Shown here piece by piece: positions 51,701 to 59,779 of a stretch of DNA of 64,000 nt. The stretch lies in the NCBI GenBank assembly GCA_023231425.1, contig JALNVI010000006.1, positions 1 through 64,000 of the forward strand, written 5' to 3'. The notes under the pieces were generated by a model. That model saw nothing but the letters and a program-made list of their open reading frames with translations, made no database searches and was not told the DNA's origin. The position numbers were made by a program, and so were the translations under genes. Within the stretch, counting starts at the first letter, position 1. Each line of letters begins with the position of its first letter. Source of the stretch: Desulforhopalus sp. Lineage in GTDB: Bacteria > Desulfobacterota > Desulfobulbia > Desulfobulbales > Desulfocapsaceae.

Positions 51701-52222
51701 TCACCAGTGGCGGTTATCCCCGTGGCGGTTATCCCAGTGCCGATTATCCCGGCGGCGGTCATCCCAGTGGCGATCATCCCCGTGGCGATAACGGGAATTC
51801 CTCCACTCATCACGTGGAGCATAATATACAGGCCCCCGTATTGGCATATAGACCACTGGTGGGCGACGCATTTCATAGACCACTGGTGGGCGACGCATTT
51901 CATAGACCACTGGTGGGCGATGCATTTCATAGACCACTGGTGGGCGACGCATTTCCCGGTAAGGCACCGGAAGTCGCCGTCCGGGGGCGTAGTCGGAGTG
52001 GCGATGAGATTCTCGGCTGTTGCCTATGGCGAGTCCAATGACTGAGCCTGCCGCAGTCCCCAGAATGGTTGACTCGACGTCCCCTCCAATGGCCTGCCCG
52101 GTAAGGGCTCCTATGCCGCCCCCGATAAGCATGCCGTTTACGGTGCGGGGACCGGCGAAGGCATTCGTGGAAAGAATGGAAAAAAGTGCTGTGGCGAATA
52201 GAAAAAAAGTTTTATGGTTCAT
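51701..52222 (-). CDS. Glycine-zipper exported protein with two tandem-repeat tails
   Basis: 173 residues; signal peptide MNHKTFFLFATALFSILSTN ending AFA. A glycine-zipper helix (GMLIGGGIGALTGQAIGGDV; TILGTAAGSVIGLAIGNS; about 30-70) is typical of outer-membrane or lipid-associated small proteins. Then four copies of a nine-residue unit (R-R-P-P-V-V-Y-E-M) and five or six copies of a five-residue His/Asp/Arg/Trp unit (R-H-W-D-D/N). The last could bind metal or anionic polymers. SD GGAGGAGAT before the ATG is excellent. Confidence 0.8.
   Translation of the reverse strand: MNHKTFFLFATALFSILSTNAFAGPRTVNGMLIGGGIGALTGQAIGGDVESTILGTAAGSVIGLAIGNSRESHRHSDYAPGRRLPVPYREMRRPPVVYEMHRPPVVYEMRRPPVVYEMRRPPVVYMPIRGPVYYAPRDEWRNSRYRHGDDRHWDDRRRDNRHWDNRHGDNRHW
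51706..51795. repeat. Six 15-bp tandem repeats inside the glycine-zipper gene
   Basis: Units of the form AGTGGCGGTTATCCC repeat six times with substitutions; they encode the His/Asp/Arg-rich tail. Length change here is in frame (15 bp = 5 codons). Confidence 0.85.
51847..51954. repeat. Four near-perfect 27-bp tandem repeats inside the glycine-zipper gene
   Basis: CATAGACCACTGGTGGGCGA then CGCATTT, four times with two or three changes; they encode the R-R-P-P-V-V-Y-E-M units. Near identity suggests recent expansion and likely copy-number variation between strains. Confidence 0.9.
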
Positions 52223-52366
52223 ATCTCCTCCGTTTTTAGTGAATAATAATAACGAACGCGGAATCCGTCAGTACTGGGGAAGAAAATACAGCGCAAAGAG
52301 ATATTGTACAGCGGACGTTGGGGGACATCGGGGCGACATTGTCAAAATAACGAGATGCCAGCTTAA

Positions 52367-52735
52367 TCAAGGGGTAACCCGTTGTTCGATAAACTGGCCG
52401 CTGACACGATCCTGATATTTGATTGTAGCACTGGGGGGGACGCTGAGAGGAGCAGCAAACTGCACGGCAAATGTCCTGCGCCCGGGGCCGCTTTTTTTTA
52501 ACAGCCAGGTTACGGAATGTCCACTGACCTTCCGCGCCGGCGGAGTTATTCCGGTCACCCGGCTGCCCGGTGAAAAGTGTTGCTCAACGATCAGAGTGCC
52601 CGTGGGCTGCCTTAAATCAACTACAAGCGTGGAACGGGTGCCCGAAGTTGACTGAAAAGAGGCATTCACTGCAAGGGCTGGCCCGGGGACTGTCAGAAAC
52701 AGGATGAAGAGCAGTTTTACAAACTTATTTTTCAT
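52367..52735 (-). CDS. Small exported protein overlapping the XRE regulator gene
   Basis: 122 residues from the ATG at 52733-52735, which gives a clean signal peptide (MKNKFVKLLFILFLTVPGPA ending LA). The mature part is a beta-rich domain (TRSTLVVDLRQPTGTLIVEQ; SVTWLLKKSGPGRRTF) of the AMIN-like or adhesin type, with no certain family. The start overlaps the preceding regulator gene by 11 bp, with GGAG upstream, so it is co-translated with the membrane regulator. Confidence 0.7.
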   Translation of the reverse strand: MKNKFVKLLFILFLTVPGPALAVNASFQSTSGTRSTLVVDLRQPTGTLIVEQHFSPGSRVTGITPPARKVSGHSVTWLLKKSGPGRRTFAVQFAAPLSVPPSATIKYQDRVSGQFIEQRVTP

Positions 52736-53708
52736 TGGAGGTCTCCCTGCTGCCCTTTTTTTGCAGAATAACAAGTTTATGCTGACTGTTATCCCAGCGA
52801 TAGCCGACTCCAAGCCAGATATCTTCAATGCGGTCTATTCCCTTCTCAAATCCAGGCACGTTGCTGTAGCGGTCGTATACCAGAATGATTTCGCGGTCGT
52901 CGATTACATGATCCCGATTTTCATCGGCCCAGTGGTATTGGCCAACTTCAATGGACTGCCGCCCGGCGGTGGTATTTTCATTGCTGCCGCTCGTCGCCCA
53001 GCTGCCATGCAGAGAGATAACTGTTCCCGGTTCTCCATGCGGAGTGAGCACATAGCTGCAGGTGTCGGGTTCGGACAGCCTCTTGATCCATCGTATCTCC
53101 CCATCTTCTGATTTCCCCGCAGTCTCTGGAGAAACGTTGCTGATGGTTGTTTCCGGAGCAATATTCTCTTTCAGAATCAGAGTGACAGGCTGTTTCTTCT
53201 GCGGAACTATGGTGATACGGACCGGCAGTGAGCCCTCCGGTAATGACCAGGCAGGCGCCAGACGGGTGATTTCTGGTGTTTTGGTGGAGGGACTGAGGGT
53301 GAATTTAAAGAGTAAAAGAAGGAGCAACACAAGGCTGCCGAGCAATGCAGCGAAAAACAGTTTTTTGCGTTGATTGCGTACAGAAGTTGTCACTTTCTTC
53401 GGAACAATCTCCTCTCCAGTCTCTTTGGCAGGAGGTTCCGACGATGTCTCTGAAGCGGGTTTCTCTTCCGATAGCAACAACTGCGGGAGGGGGACACCGA
53501 GTGTTTCGGCAAGTTTTATGCAGTTTTCACGCTTAATGGAAGGATAGCGGCCATTTTCCCACCGGGAGATGGTATCCGTGGTTACCGAGACAGCGGTGGC
53601 GACATAGAGCTGGGTGAGTCCCTGCTGTTCGCGCAGTTGCTTGATGGCCGGGCCATCAATCTTCACCATCGCCATGGGGCTGAAGATCTGAGAATTCTCT
53701 TCAATCAT
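52725..53708 (-). CDS. XRE-type HTH membrane protein with periplasmic domain
   Basis: 327 residues. An N-terminal Cro/C1-type HTH (IKQLREQQGLTQLYVATAVS; VTTDTISRWENGRYPSI; about 20-75), a linker, a TM helix (about 115-137), then a ~190-residue exported region. The layout is that of RodZ-like or one-component membrane regulators: the HTH faces the cytoplasm and the C-terminal part could sense periplasmic state. The exported part has SYVLTPHGEPGTVISLHGSW and a DENRDHVIDDREI loop that resembles a calcium-binding DxNxDxxID (dockerin/EF-hand-like) loop. It lies 15 bp after the RNB gene. Confidence 0.75.
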   Translation of the reverse strand: MIEENSQIFSPMAMVKIDGPAIKQLREQQGLTQLYVATAVSVTTDTISRWENGRYPSIKRENCIKLAETLGVPLPQLLLSEEKPASETSSEPPAKETGEEIVPKKVTTSVRNQRKKLFFAALLGSLVLLLLLLFKFTLSPSTKTPEITRLAPAWSLPEGSLPVRITIVPQKKQPVTLILKENIAPETTISNVSPETAGKSEDGEIRWIKRLSEPDTCSYVLTPHGEPGTVISLHGSWATSGSNENTTAGRQSIEVGQYHWADENRDHVIDDREIILVYDRYSNVPGFEKGIDRIEDIWLGVGYRWDNSQHKLVILQKKGSRETSNEK

Positions 53709-53723
53709 CTGAACGTCCCGGGA

Positions 53724-55721
53724 TTATGCCCACTCAAAACGAACGGTGTTACCAATGGGTTCGACTTTCACAGCCCGGACCTGAACGGTATCACCGGGCT
53801 GTACACCTCCTATCGACGGAAGGTCCAGATCCATGAGAATACTGGTAAGCAGCAGATGAGAACGCTTGGGTCCAGCCTGAATAACGAGGGCATCCAGCTT
53901 TTCACCGACACGTTCGGACAGCCAGCGGAGCAGCCAGAAGCGTTGTCTTTGCAGACGAACGTTATTGGCGGCACTGAGAGTCCGGGCGAGTACGGAGGTA
54001 AAGTCACGACACATCTCTTCAGTGAAACAGGGTTCCCGGTGACGGACAATACTGTTGAGCTGATGCTGCATAACGAGGTCAAGTAGACGGCGAATGGGAG
54101 ATGTTACGGTAGAATATTGATTAACACCGAGGCCGGAGTGCGGTTTCGGGGAGGTGGAAAGCTCGCCACGGGGAAGCTGCCGCCGCTGGAGAGTATTTTG
54201 GTAGAGATCATCATCTTCGCCATGAACAATGCGGTTCTTCAGCGGAGGCTGGGAACGATAGAGCCCGGGAACCATTCGGTCTGCAACATATTTGGCGGCC
54301 TCTGTGTTCGCAAGAATCATCATCTCGGCAACAATGGTCCGTGCAGGCGTGTCGCTTCGGGCGAGGTTGATATGCACCTTCGACTGGTAATCGACGTGGA
54401 TATTGACATCCGGGAAAGGCAACAGCAGTGCCCCGGATTCCAGCCTGCGTTTGCGGAGTTTGCGGCGTAACATCTCAAGGATTTTGATTTCTTCGTCGCT
54501 TTCCAGCATCTGATCAACCTGATCGTAGGTGAGACGCCTTGCCACTTTGATGATTGAGGGAAAGATTCGCACACGGCGCACCTCACCTTCCGGGCTGAGG
54601 AGAATCATAAAACTGAAGGCTGCACGCACTTCATCCTGGATCAATGAGCAGATTCCCTGCGAAAGGTGACGGGGCAGCATCGGTATTTGCCGTTCCGGGA
54701 AATAAATGGAAGTCCCGCGATGCATGGCCTCAAGAAAAAGCGGATCGCCGGGTCTGACATAATTAGCAACATCGGAGATGTGGACACCGATGAGGAAATC
54801 GTTTTCTTTTTTCTCTACGGTGAGAGCGTCGTCAAAATCAAGGGTAGTCGGGCCGTCAATGGTCATTGGATTGAGACCGGTGAGATCACGGCGGGCATCA
54901 TCTTCAAAAAGATGGTTCGTGCTGCTCTGCAATAACATCTCTGCCTGCTGACGGGCGGGAAGGGAAAAAGTGTCGGGAAGTTCGGCCTGGAGGAGGGGAA
55001 TATTCTCCTCTTCTGACCAGAAGCCGCACTTCACCAGCAGGTGAAACGGGGCATGTTCACCGTGCATCCCAGCTTCCTTGAGCAGGCGGCGGGCAATCTC
55101 CGCAGTGCTGCTGTTTTTGGCAAAGAGGTAATAATCACGCAGAATTTTCAGTACATCCCCTTCAAAGCTGCTGCACTTGCCCACCTTGATTTTTCCGGCA
55201 TCCACGTCTTTGAGGACGCCGCAGCCTTCGGCAATCAACTTCTCTTTTTGAGCCTCTTTTTCAGCTTGAGTTCTAAGTTGTTCCACCCTCTCAACGCTGT
55301 TGGCAAGAATTTTTCCCTCTTTGAATTTAAAAAAGAATTTATCAACAAAAACACAGCGCAACAGAGCGGAAATTGTGTTGTCGGAGGCATCTTCACCGAA
55401 GGTCAGCTCGGCAAGAAAAGCGGGACTGAAGACATTGGTATTTTCGTCAGTTGTCAGTTCCCAGATTTCTTCCAGATCAACCTGATCCATGAGGGTAAAT
55501 CGTTCCTGAGTCGTTTCCATCAACTGACGGGTAATGTCGTCACGATTACTGTTTACCTGCAGGGTAGCGGTAGAGCAGTGCACGACCCGAGAGAGCGGTA
55601 AATTCACTTCCCGGCCGTTCTGGGTGAGCAGTCGTAACCGCTTCGGTTGACTTTCGGTAACAAGGGCACAGATAAATCTGCCGTTATCGAGATATTCTAT
55701 GAGTTTTCCTGCGACAATCAT
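53724..55721 (-). CDS. RNase II/R-family exoribonuclease
   Basis: 665 residues. RNB catalytic block: TIDGPTTLDFDDALTVEKKE (the Asp cluster that holds Mg), HISDVANYV, GTSIYFPERQIPMLP and QYSTVTSPIRRLLDLVM. The N-terminal cold-shock part is worn and the C-terminal S1-like domain is short (PGDTVQVRAVKVEPIGNTV). It degrades RNA 3' to 5'. It is the first gene of a leftward group with the XRE membrane protein, and divergent from era. Confidence 0.9.
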   Translation of the reverse strand: MIVAGKLIEYLDNGRFICALVTESQPKRLRLLTQNGREVNLPLSRVVHCSTATLQVNSNRDDITRQLMETTQERFTLMDQVDLEEIWELTTDENTNVFSPAFLAELTFGEDASDNTISALLRCVFVDKFFFKFKEGKILANSVERVEQLRTQAEKEAQKEKLIAEGCGVLKDVDAGKIKVGKCSSFEGDVLKILRDYYLFAKNSSTAEIARRLLKEAGMHGEHAPFHLLVKCGFWSEEENIPLLQAELPDTFSLPARQQAEMLLQSSTNHLFEDDARRDLTGLNPMTIDGPTTLDFDDALTVEKKENDFLIGVHISDVANYVRPGDPLFLEAMHRGTSIYFPERQIPMLPRHLSQGICSLIQDEVRAAFSFMILLSPEGEVRRVRIFPSIIKVARRLTYDQVDQMLESDEEIKILEMLRRKLRKRRLESGALLLPFPDVNIHVDYQSKVHINLARSDTPARTIVAEMMILANTEAAKYVADRMVPGLYRSQPPLKNRIVHGEDDDLYQNTLQRRQLPRGELSTSPKPHSGLGVNQYSTVTSPIRRLLDLVMQHQLNSIVRHREPCFTEEMCRDFTSVLARTLSAANNVRLQRQRFWLLRWLSERVGEKLDALVIQAGPKRSHLLLTSILMDLDLPSIGGVQPGDTVQVRAVKVEPIGNTVRFEWA

Positions 55722-55866
55722 TGGGAGTGCATTACCTTTTCACTTTAAGATCAGTCCTTGCAATAGCAGGAAAAAGAGAGTGTAATAGAGTCGTTTCATA
55801 TAAACGAATCAATATAGCGCAGAAACTGCGCTTTTGTCCATTACCAAATATTTATAATCCTGTGCT

Positions 55867-56790
55867 ATGGAAATTAAACAAGTAGTATCTCCTGCGGGCC
55901 CTGTTCACTCGGGAATGACAGCCATTGTTGGACCGCCGAATGCAGGCAAGTCAACACTGATGAATGCGTTTCTTCGACAGAAAATATCTATCGTCAGTCC
56001 TAAACCGCAAACGACACGAAATCGCATTGCGGGAATTGTGAATGGCGACGACTATCAGGTGGTTTTTCTTGACACCCCGGGGCTGCATCAGGCCCGGGAA
56101 GCGTTGAATATCGAAATGGTGCGAGTTGCCCTGCAGAGTCTTTCTGACGTGGATCTCGTGCTTTTTCTGATGGACGTCTCTCTGCCGAGTCCCGAGAAGG
56201 TTCAGGCAGCAAGGGAGAAAGAGATGACCGGCTGGCTGGCAGAGTTGAAGAGTCCGGCCATCCTGGTGCTGAACAAGGTCGATCTTATTGCCCGCGAAAA
56301 ACTACTGCCTCTCATCGCCGCCTATCAGAAGCTTTTTCCCTTTACTGAAATCATCCCGGTTTCAGCCAAAGGGCGCGATGGTGTTGATCTGCTGCTGGAC
56401 ACAATTATCAAGAAAATGCCCCAGGGGCCGCGCTATTTCCCGGAAGATATTCCAACCAATGCCTCCGAACGTTTTCTCTGTGCGGAGATTGTTCGTGAAA
56501 AGGTATTTCTGCAGACCAGTGCGGAAATACCGTATTCAACGGCGGTGGTAATTGAGGCTTTTCAGGAAGAGAAGAACCGGATTCTCATTCACGCGACTAT
56601 CGTTATTGAGCGCCCCTCTCAGAAGGGGATCGTTATCGGTAAGGGCGGCAAAAAGCTCAAGAGTATCGGTATTTCTGCCCGTAAAGATATTGAGAAATTG
56701 CTCGGGCAGAAGGTGCGGCTTGAGCTGTGGGTAAAGGTGAAGAAAAACTGGTCTCAGGATTCTCAGTTTATGAGAGAGCAGGGCTTTTGA
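55867..56790 (+). CDS. era: GTPase Era
   Basis: 307 residues. G1 GPPNAGKSTLMNAF, switch SPKPQTTRNRI, G3 DTPGLHQ, G4 NKVD, and a C-terminal KH domain with KGIVIGKGGKKLKSIGISAR. It is a 16S rRNA and 30S maturation factor. The N-terminus has an extra ~10 residues before the G domain. Convergent with ctpA, with only 6 bp between the stops. Confidence 0.96.
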   Translation: MEIKQVVSPAGPVHSGMTAIVGPPNAGKSTLMNAFLRQKISIVSPKPQTTRNRIAGIVNGDDYQVVFLDTPGLHQAREALNIEMVRVALQSLSDVDLVLFLMDVSLPSPEKVQAAREKEMTGWLAELKSPAILVLNKVDLIAREKLLPLIAAYQKLFPFTEIIPVSAKGRDGVDLLLDTIIKKMPQGPRYFPEDIPTNASERFLCAEIVREKVFLQTSAEIPYSTAVVIEAFQEEKNRILIHATIVIERPSQKGIVIGKGGKKLKSIGISARKDIEKLLGQKVRLELWVKVKKNWSQDSQFMREQGF

Positions 56791-56796
56791 ACCGCA

Positions 56797-58170
56797 TTAC
56801 AACTTTTCTTTTTTCGTCTTCTGCTTGGTGTAAAGGTTGAGACTCTTCAAAATGTTGTAGGCAGCATGGAGCTGGTTGTCGGCGGCGAGTCTCTTTTGCA
56901 GCGCTTCCACCTCACCTGTATTCTGTTCCTGTTCTCTGAGGTTTTCCTTTTCAGCCTCTCCCGGCAGATGATTAGCGAGATCAATCTCTTTGGGAGCCTC
57001 GCTAATCATTGAGCCTTCTTCCTCGTTGTTTTGCTCTGCCACTTCCACATCGGGGATGATTCCCACCGCCTGGATAGAGCGATTGTCCGGGGTGTAATAT
57101 CTGGCGGTGGTGAGGCGGAGTCCAGCGCCGTCCGGCAGAGGAATCACCATCTGTACGGAACCCTTGCCGAAGGATTTTTTGCCTACAAGGATCCCTCGTT
57201 TATGGGCTTGAATAGCGCCGGCAACGATCTCAGAGGCGCTTGCAGAGCCTTCATTAATCAGTACGACGAGGGGGTAATTTGCGTGGGGACTGTTGTTGTG
57301 CGCGTTGTAAATGGTATTCTGGTCGGCTCGGCGTCCCCGGGTATAGACGATGCACCCCTGGTTGAGAAAGGTATCCACCACTTCGACAGCCTGGTCGAGT
57401 AATCCTCCCGGATTATTGCGCAGGTCAAGAATGAGCCCCTGAATGGGTGCCTTTTGGGAGAGGGTGCCCAGCAGGTGGCGCAGGTCTGCACCCGTGTTGC
57501 TCTGAAAATTGGTAATACGGGCATAGCCCAGCCCAGGTGAAAGGGATTCGCCTTCGACGGAGAGCAGTGGAATATTTGCGCGGGTAATTTTGAAATTCCT
57601 CGGAGAGGCCCAGCCCTTGCGTATAACGGCAAGATTTACCTTGCTTCCTTCCGGTCCGCGCAGCTTTTCGATTGCCTTATAAGCGCCAATATTCGCGGTG
57701 TTTTCATCGTTAATGGAGACAATAAGATCTCCCGCCTTCAATCCGGCAGATTCTGCTGGCGTACCATGAATGGGGCTGACCACTGTCAACTCGTTATTCT
57801 GCACCGTTACTTCAATGCCGATGCCGGTGAACTGCCCACTGGTTTCCTCCTGCAAATCTTTGAACTCTTCGGGGGTAAGGTAGGAAGAATGGGGATCCAG
57901 ATTAAGAAGCAATCCTTTAATCGCACCGTTAAGCACATCCGCCGTATCTACCTCTTCCACATAATTTTCCTGCAGCATACTGAGAACGTTGGAAAAAACC
58001 TCCAGCTGTTTGTAGGTGCGGGTAAGCTCTTCCTGGCGTTTCTTCTCCTGATTCTGGGCATCGGTTGCGGCCATGGCCGGGCCCGTGAAGAACAAAGCAC
58101 TGAGAATAATTGAAACTATGATCCTGCACGGGGTGAGGCGAAACATTGGTAAAATGGGAAGTCTTAACAT
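56797..58170 (-). CDS. Carboxy-terminal processing protease (S41, CtpA-like)
   Basis: 457 residues from the ATG at 58168-58170. The frame continues upstream to 58260, where it would start in repeat copy I, so the longer start is doubted; an inner ATG at 58144-58146 is also possible. Signal or TM segment about 15-35; PDZ about 95-175 (GIGIEVTVQNNELTVVSPIH); protease core with the catalytic Ser in NEGSASASEIVAGAIQ and Lys in GKKSFGKGSVQ. It processes periplasmic or cell-wall proteins. It lies downstream of envC on the same strand. Confidence 0.92.
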   Translation of the reverse strand: MLRLPILPMFRLTPCRIIVSIILSALFFTGPAMAATDAQNQEKKRQEELTRTYKQLEVFSNVLSMLQENYVEEVDTADVLNGAIKGLLLNLDPHSSYLTPEEFKDLQEETSGQFTGIGIEVTVQNNELTVVSPIHGTPAESAGLKAGDLIVSINDENTANIGAYKAIEKLRGPEGSKVNLAVIRKGWASPRNFKITRANIPLLSVEGESLSPGLGYARITNFQSNTGADLRHLLGTLSQKAPIQGLILDLRNNPGGLLDQAVEVVDTFLNQGCIVYTRGRRADQNTIYNAHNNSPHANYPLVVLINEGSASASEIVAGAIQAHKRGILVGKKSFGKGSVQMVIPLPDGAGLRLTTARYYTPDNRSIQAVGIIPDVEVAEQNNEEEGSMISEAPKEIDLANHLPGEAEKENLREQEQNTGEVEALQKRLAADNQLHAAYNILKSLNLYTKQKTKKEKL

Positions 58171-58229
58171 GATATTATTTTGCCTTACAGGGCAATAATT
58201 GTTCTCGTTTAGTCGAAGTTTAATTTTAT

Positions 58230-58386
58230 GGGAACCTTGAATAACCAGCCTTCCGCCCATCTTCTTCGTTACCGTAAAAATTTTATCCTCGGAGGTAAGC
58301 GCTATCCTCCGATATCAAACAGGGCTGTAGTAAATTTTCTCCTGTGTCTTGAATATGAACGAAATACAAGATTATTCAAGGTACCC
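58230..58386 (+). repeat. Interspersed KpnI-ended repeat, copy I (short form), with 4-bp flanking duplication
   Basis: A 157 bp copy: GGGAACCTTGAATAACC ... ATTATTCAAGGTACCC. The four flanking bases are TTAT on both sides (58226-58229 and 58387-58390). On the minus strand it carries ATGGGCGGAAGGCTGGTTAT, an ATG preceded by AACGAAGAAG that is in frame with ctpA and open into it, so the repeat could act as an alternative 5' end for that gene. Confidence 0.9.
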
Positions 58387-58390
58387 TTAT

Positions 58391-58552
58391 GAAAATCTTG
58401 AATAATTGATCTTTTTTACAACTTCTTCGTTACAGTCGAAAAATTATTTCCTCAAAGAGGACCAGGATCCCCGCAATAGTAACCATGTGGATTCGATAAC
58501 TTTTCTTCCATGTCCTGAAGGTGTTTGAAATCTCAGAATATTCAGGAAAATT
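58391..58552 (+). repeat. Degenerate interspersed repeat, copy J, in tandem with copy I
   Basis: Starts GAAAATCTTGAATAATTGATC and keeps CTTCTTCGTTACAGTCGAAA and a TTTCTTCCATGTCCTGAAGG block, the diverged remains of the repeat core. It abuts copy I, separated only by the TTAT duplication, and runs into the envC stop codon. Confidence 0.6.
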
Positions 58553-59777
58553 TTAATTGCATTTGAACCTGATCAGAGTCAATCCATTTCAGAGGATCCA
58601 CCTGTTTATCGCCCTGTCGAACTTCGAAATAAAGGCCACGGGTAAAGAGAGTGGCTGCGTCCCCGGCGATACCGATGACAGTGCCAGACTTGATCGTTTT
58701 TCCAGCCTCCACCTCAACATTTCCCAGTCGGGCAGTGACCGTGTAAAGGTGAGAACCATGGTTGATGATCACCGCGTTGCCGTAGCCTTCAAGATAACCG
58801 GCAAAAATCACTTTTCCGGCACCGATGGCCCGAACCGAAGCACCGTCCGGGGTCTCAATTTCAATTCCTTTACAGTATTCCTGCTCACCAAATTTATTTC
58901 TGGGCCAGGAGTGAAATCGTGTCCTTACGATACCATCTGCCGGCATGGGCAGTTTTCCTTTACTTTTAAGAAACTCCTGCTGCTCGAGGGTTACTTCGTC
59001 TTTTACTCTGGAGATGGCCTCGGTAAGTCGTTGAGATTCTTTTTCCAGTCGTTGAATAGCCTTGCGGCGCAGACCGTGTTTGCCCTGCACGTCTGTTAAG
59101 ACCTTTTCCAGGTTATCGCGGGCAGTAACAACTTTGTCCCTTTCCCTTTTTTCCTGTGCGACCAGGTTGTCAAGCTCGGCGGTTTGCAGCTCAAGAGCTT
59201 CCGTACTTTTCTGGTGCAGCTTGAGTGTCTCCTCGTAGGCTGCAAGGAGCTTGCTGTCGTAAGTAAGCAGCTCCTCAAAGGCATTATTAAAGGTAATCAG
59301 ATCAGGCAGAGTGCGGGTAGAAAAAGTGGCATTAAGCAGCCCGAGACGGCCCATTTTATAGAAGGCGGAAGCGCGTTTCTGCAGCAGGGGCGCTTCCCTG
59401 TCACGTCGATTGTGCAGACGCTGCAGGTTCCCTTCTGTGCCTTTGATAATTTCCCGATACTTTTTTGAGTTTTCCTGAAGTTTTCTCAGTTTTGTCTGAT
59501 GTTCAGCCAGTATCAGGTCCAGCTGGCGAATATCATAGATGATTTTATCCTCCTCCCGTTTAAACTGATTGTCCTCACCGCGGGCAACTGCAATATTCCC
59601 CTCGAGGTTCAGAATACTTTCGCGGTAGGAATCAATCTGTTTTTCCGCAGATGGTTCTTGAGACACCACTAACTCATCAAAGGAGTATGCACCTGTTCCC
59701 TGCATTGCAAAAATGAGGAGAAAGGGTGTAACCCGCAGAAGGTTGTACACAGGTCTCTTCTGCTGAAGGGTGCTCAT
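58542..59777 (-). CDS. envC: EnvC-like murein hydrolase activator (LytM domain, catalytically dead)
   Basis: 411 residues from the ATG at 59775-59777, which has AAGGGGTG upstream and follows the ftsX stop directly. Signal peptide (about 12-31), long coiled coil (about 45-285), then a degenerate LytM/M23 domain (GIEIETPDGASVRAIGAGKV; GNAVIINHGSHLY; RGLYFEVR). The zinc-binding HxH residues are not conserved (RGLYFEV for HLHFEV), as in EnvC, which activates amidases rather than cutting peptidoglycan. Co-transcribed with ftsE and ftsX, matching FtsEX control of EnvC. Confidence 0.88.
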   Translation of the reverse strand: MSTLQQKRPVYNLLRVTPFLLIFAMQGTGAYSFDELVVSQEPSAEKQIDSYRESILNLEGNIAVARGEDNQFKREEDKIIYDIRQLDLILAEHQTKLRKLQENSKKYREIIKGTEGNLQRLHNRRDREAPLLQKRASAFYKMGRLGLLNATFSTRTLPDLITFNNAFEELLTYDSKLLAAYEETLKLHQKSTEALELQTAELDNLVAQEKRERDKVVTARDNLEKVLTDVQGKHGLRRKAIQRLEKESQRLTEAISRVKDEVTLEQQEFLKSKGKLPMPADGIVRTRFHSWPRNKFGEQEYCKGIEIETPDGASVRAIGAGKVIFAGYLEGYGNAVIINHGSHLYTVTARLGNVEVEAGKTIKSGTVIGIAGDAATLFTRGLYFEVRQGDKQVDPLKWIDSDQVQMQLKFS

Positions 59778-59779
59778 GA

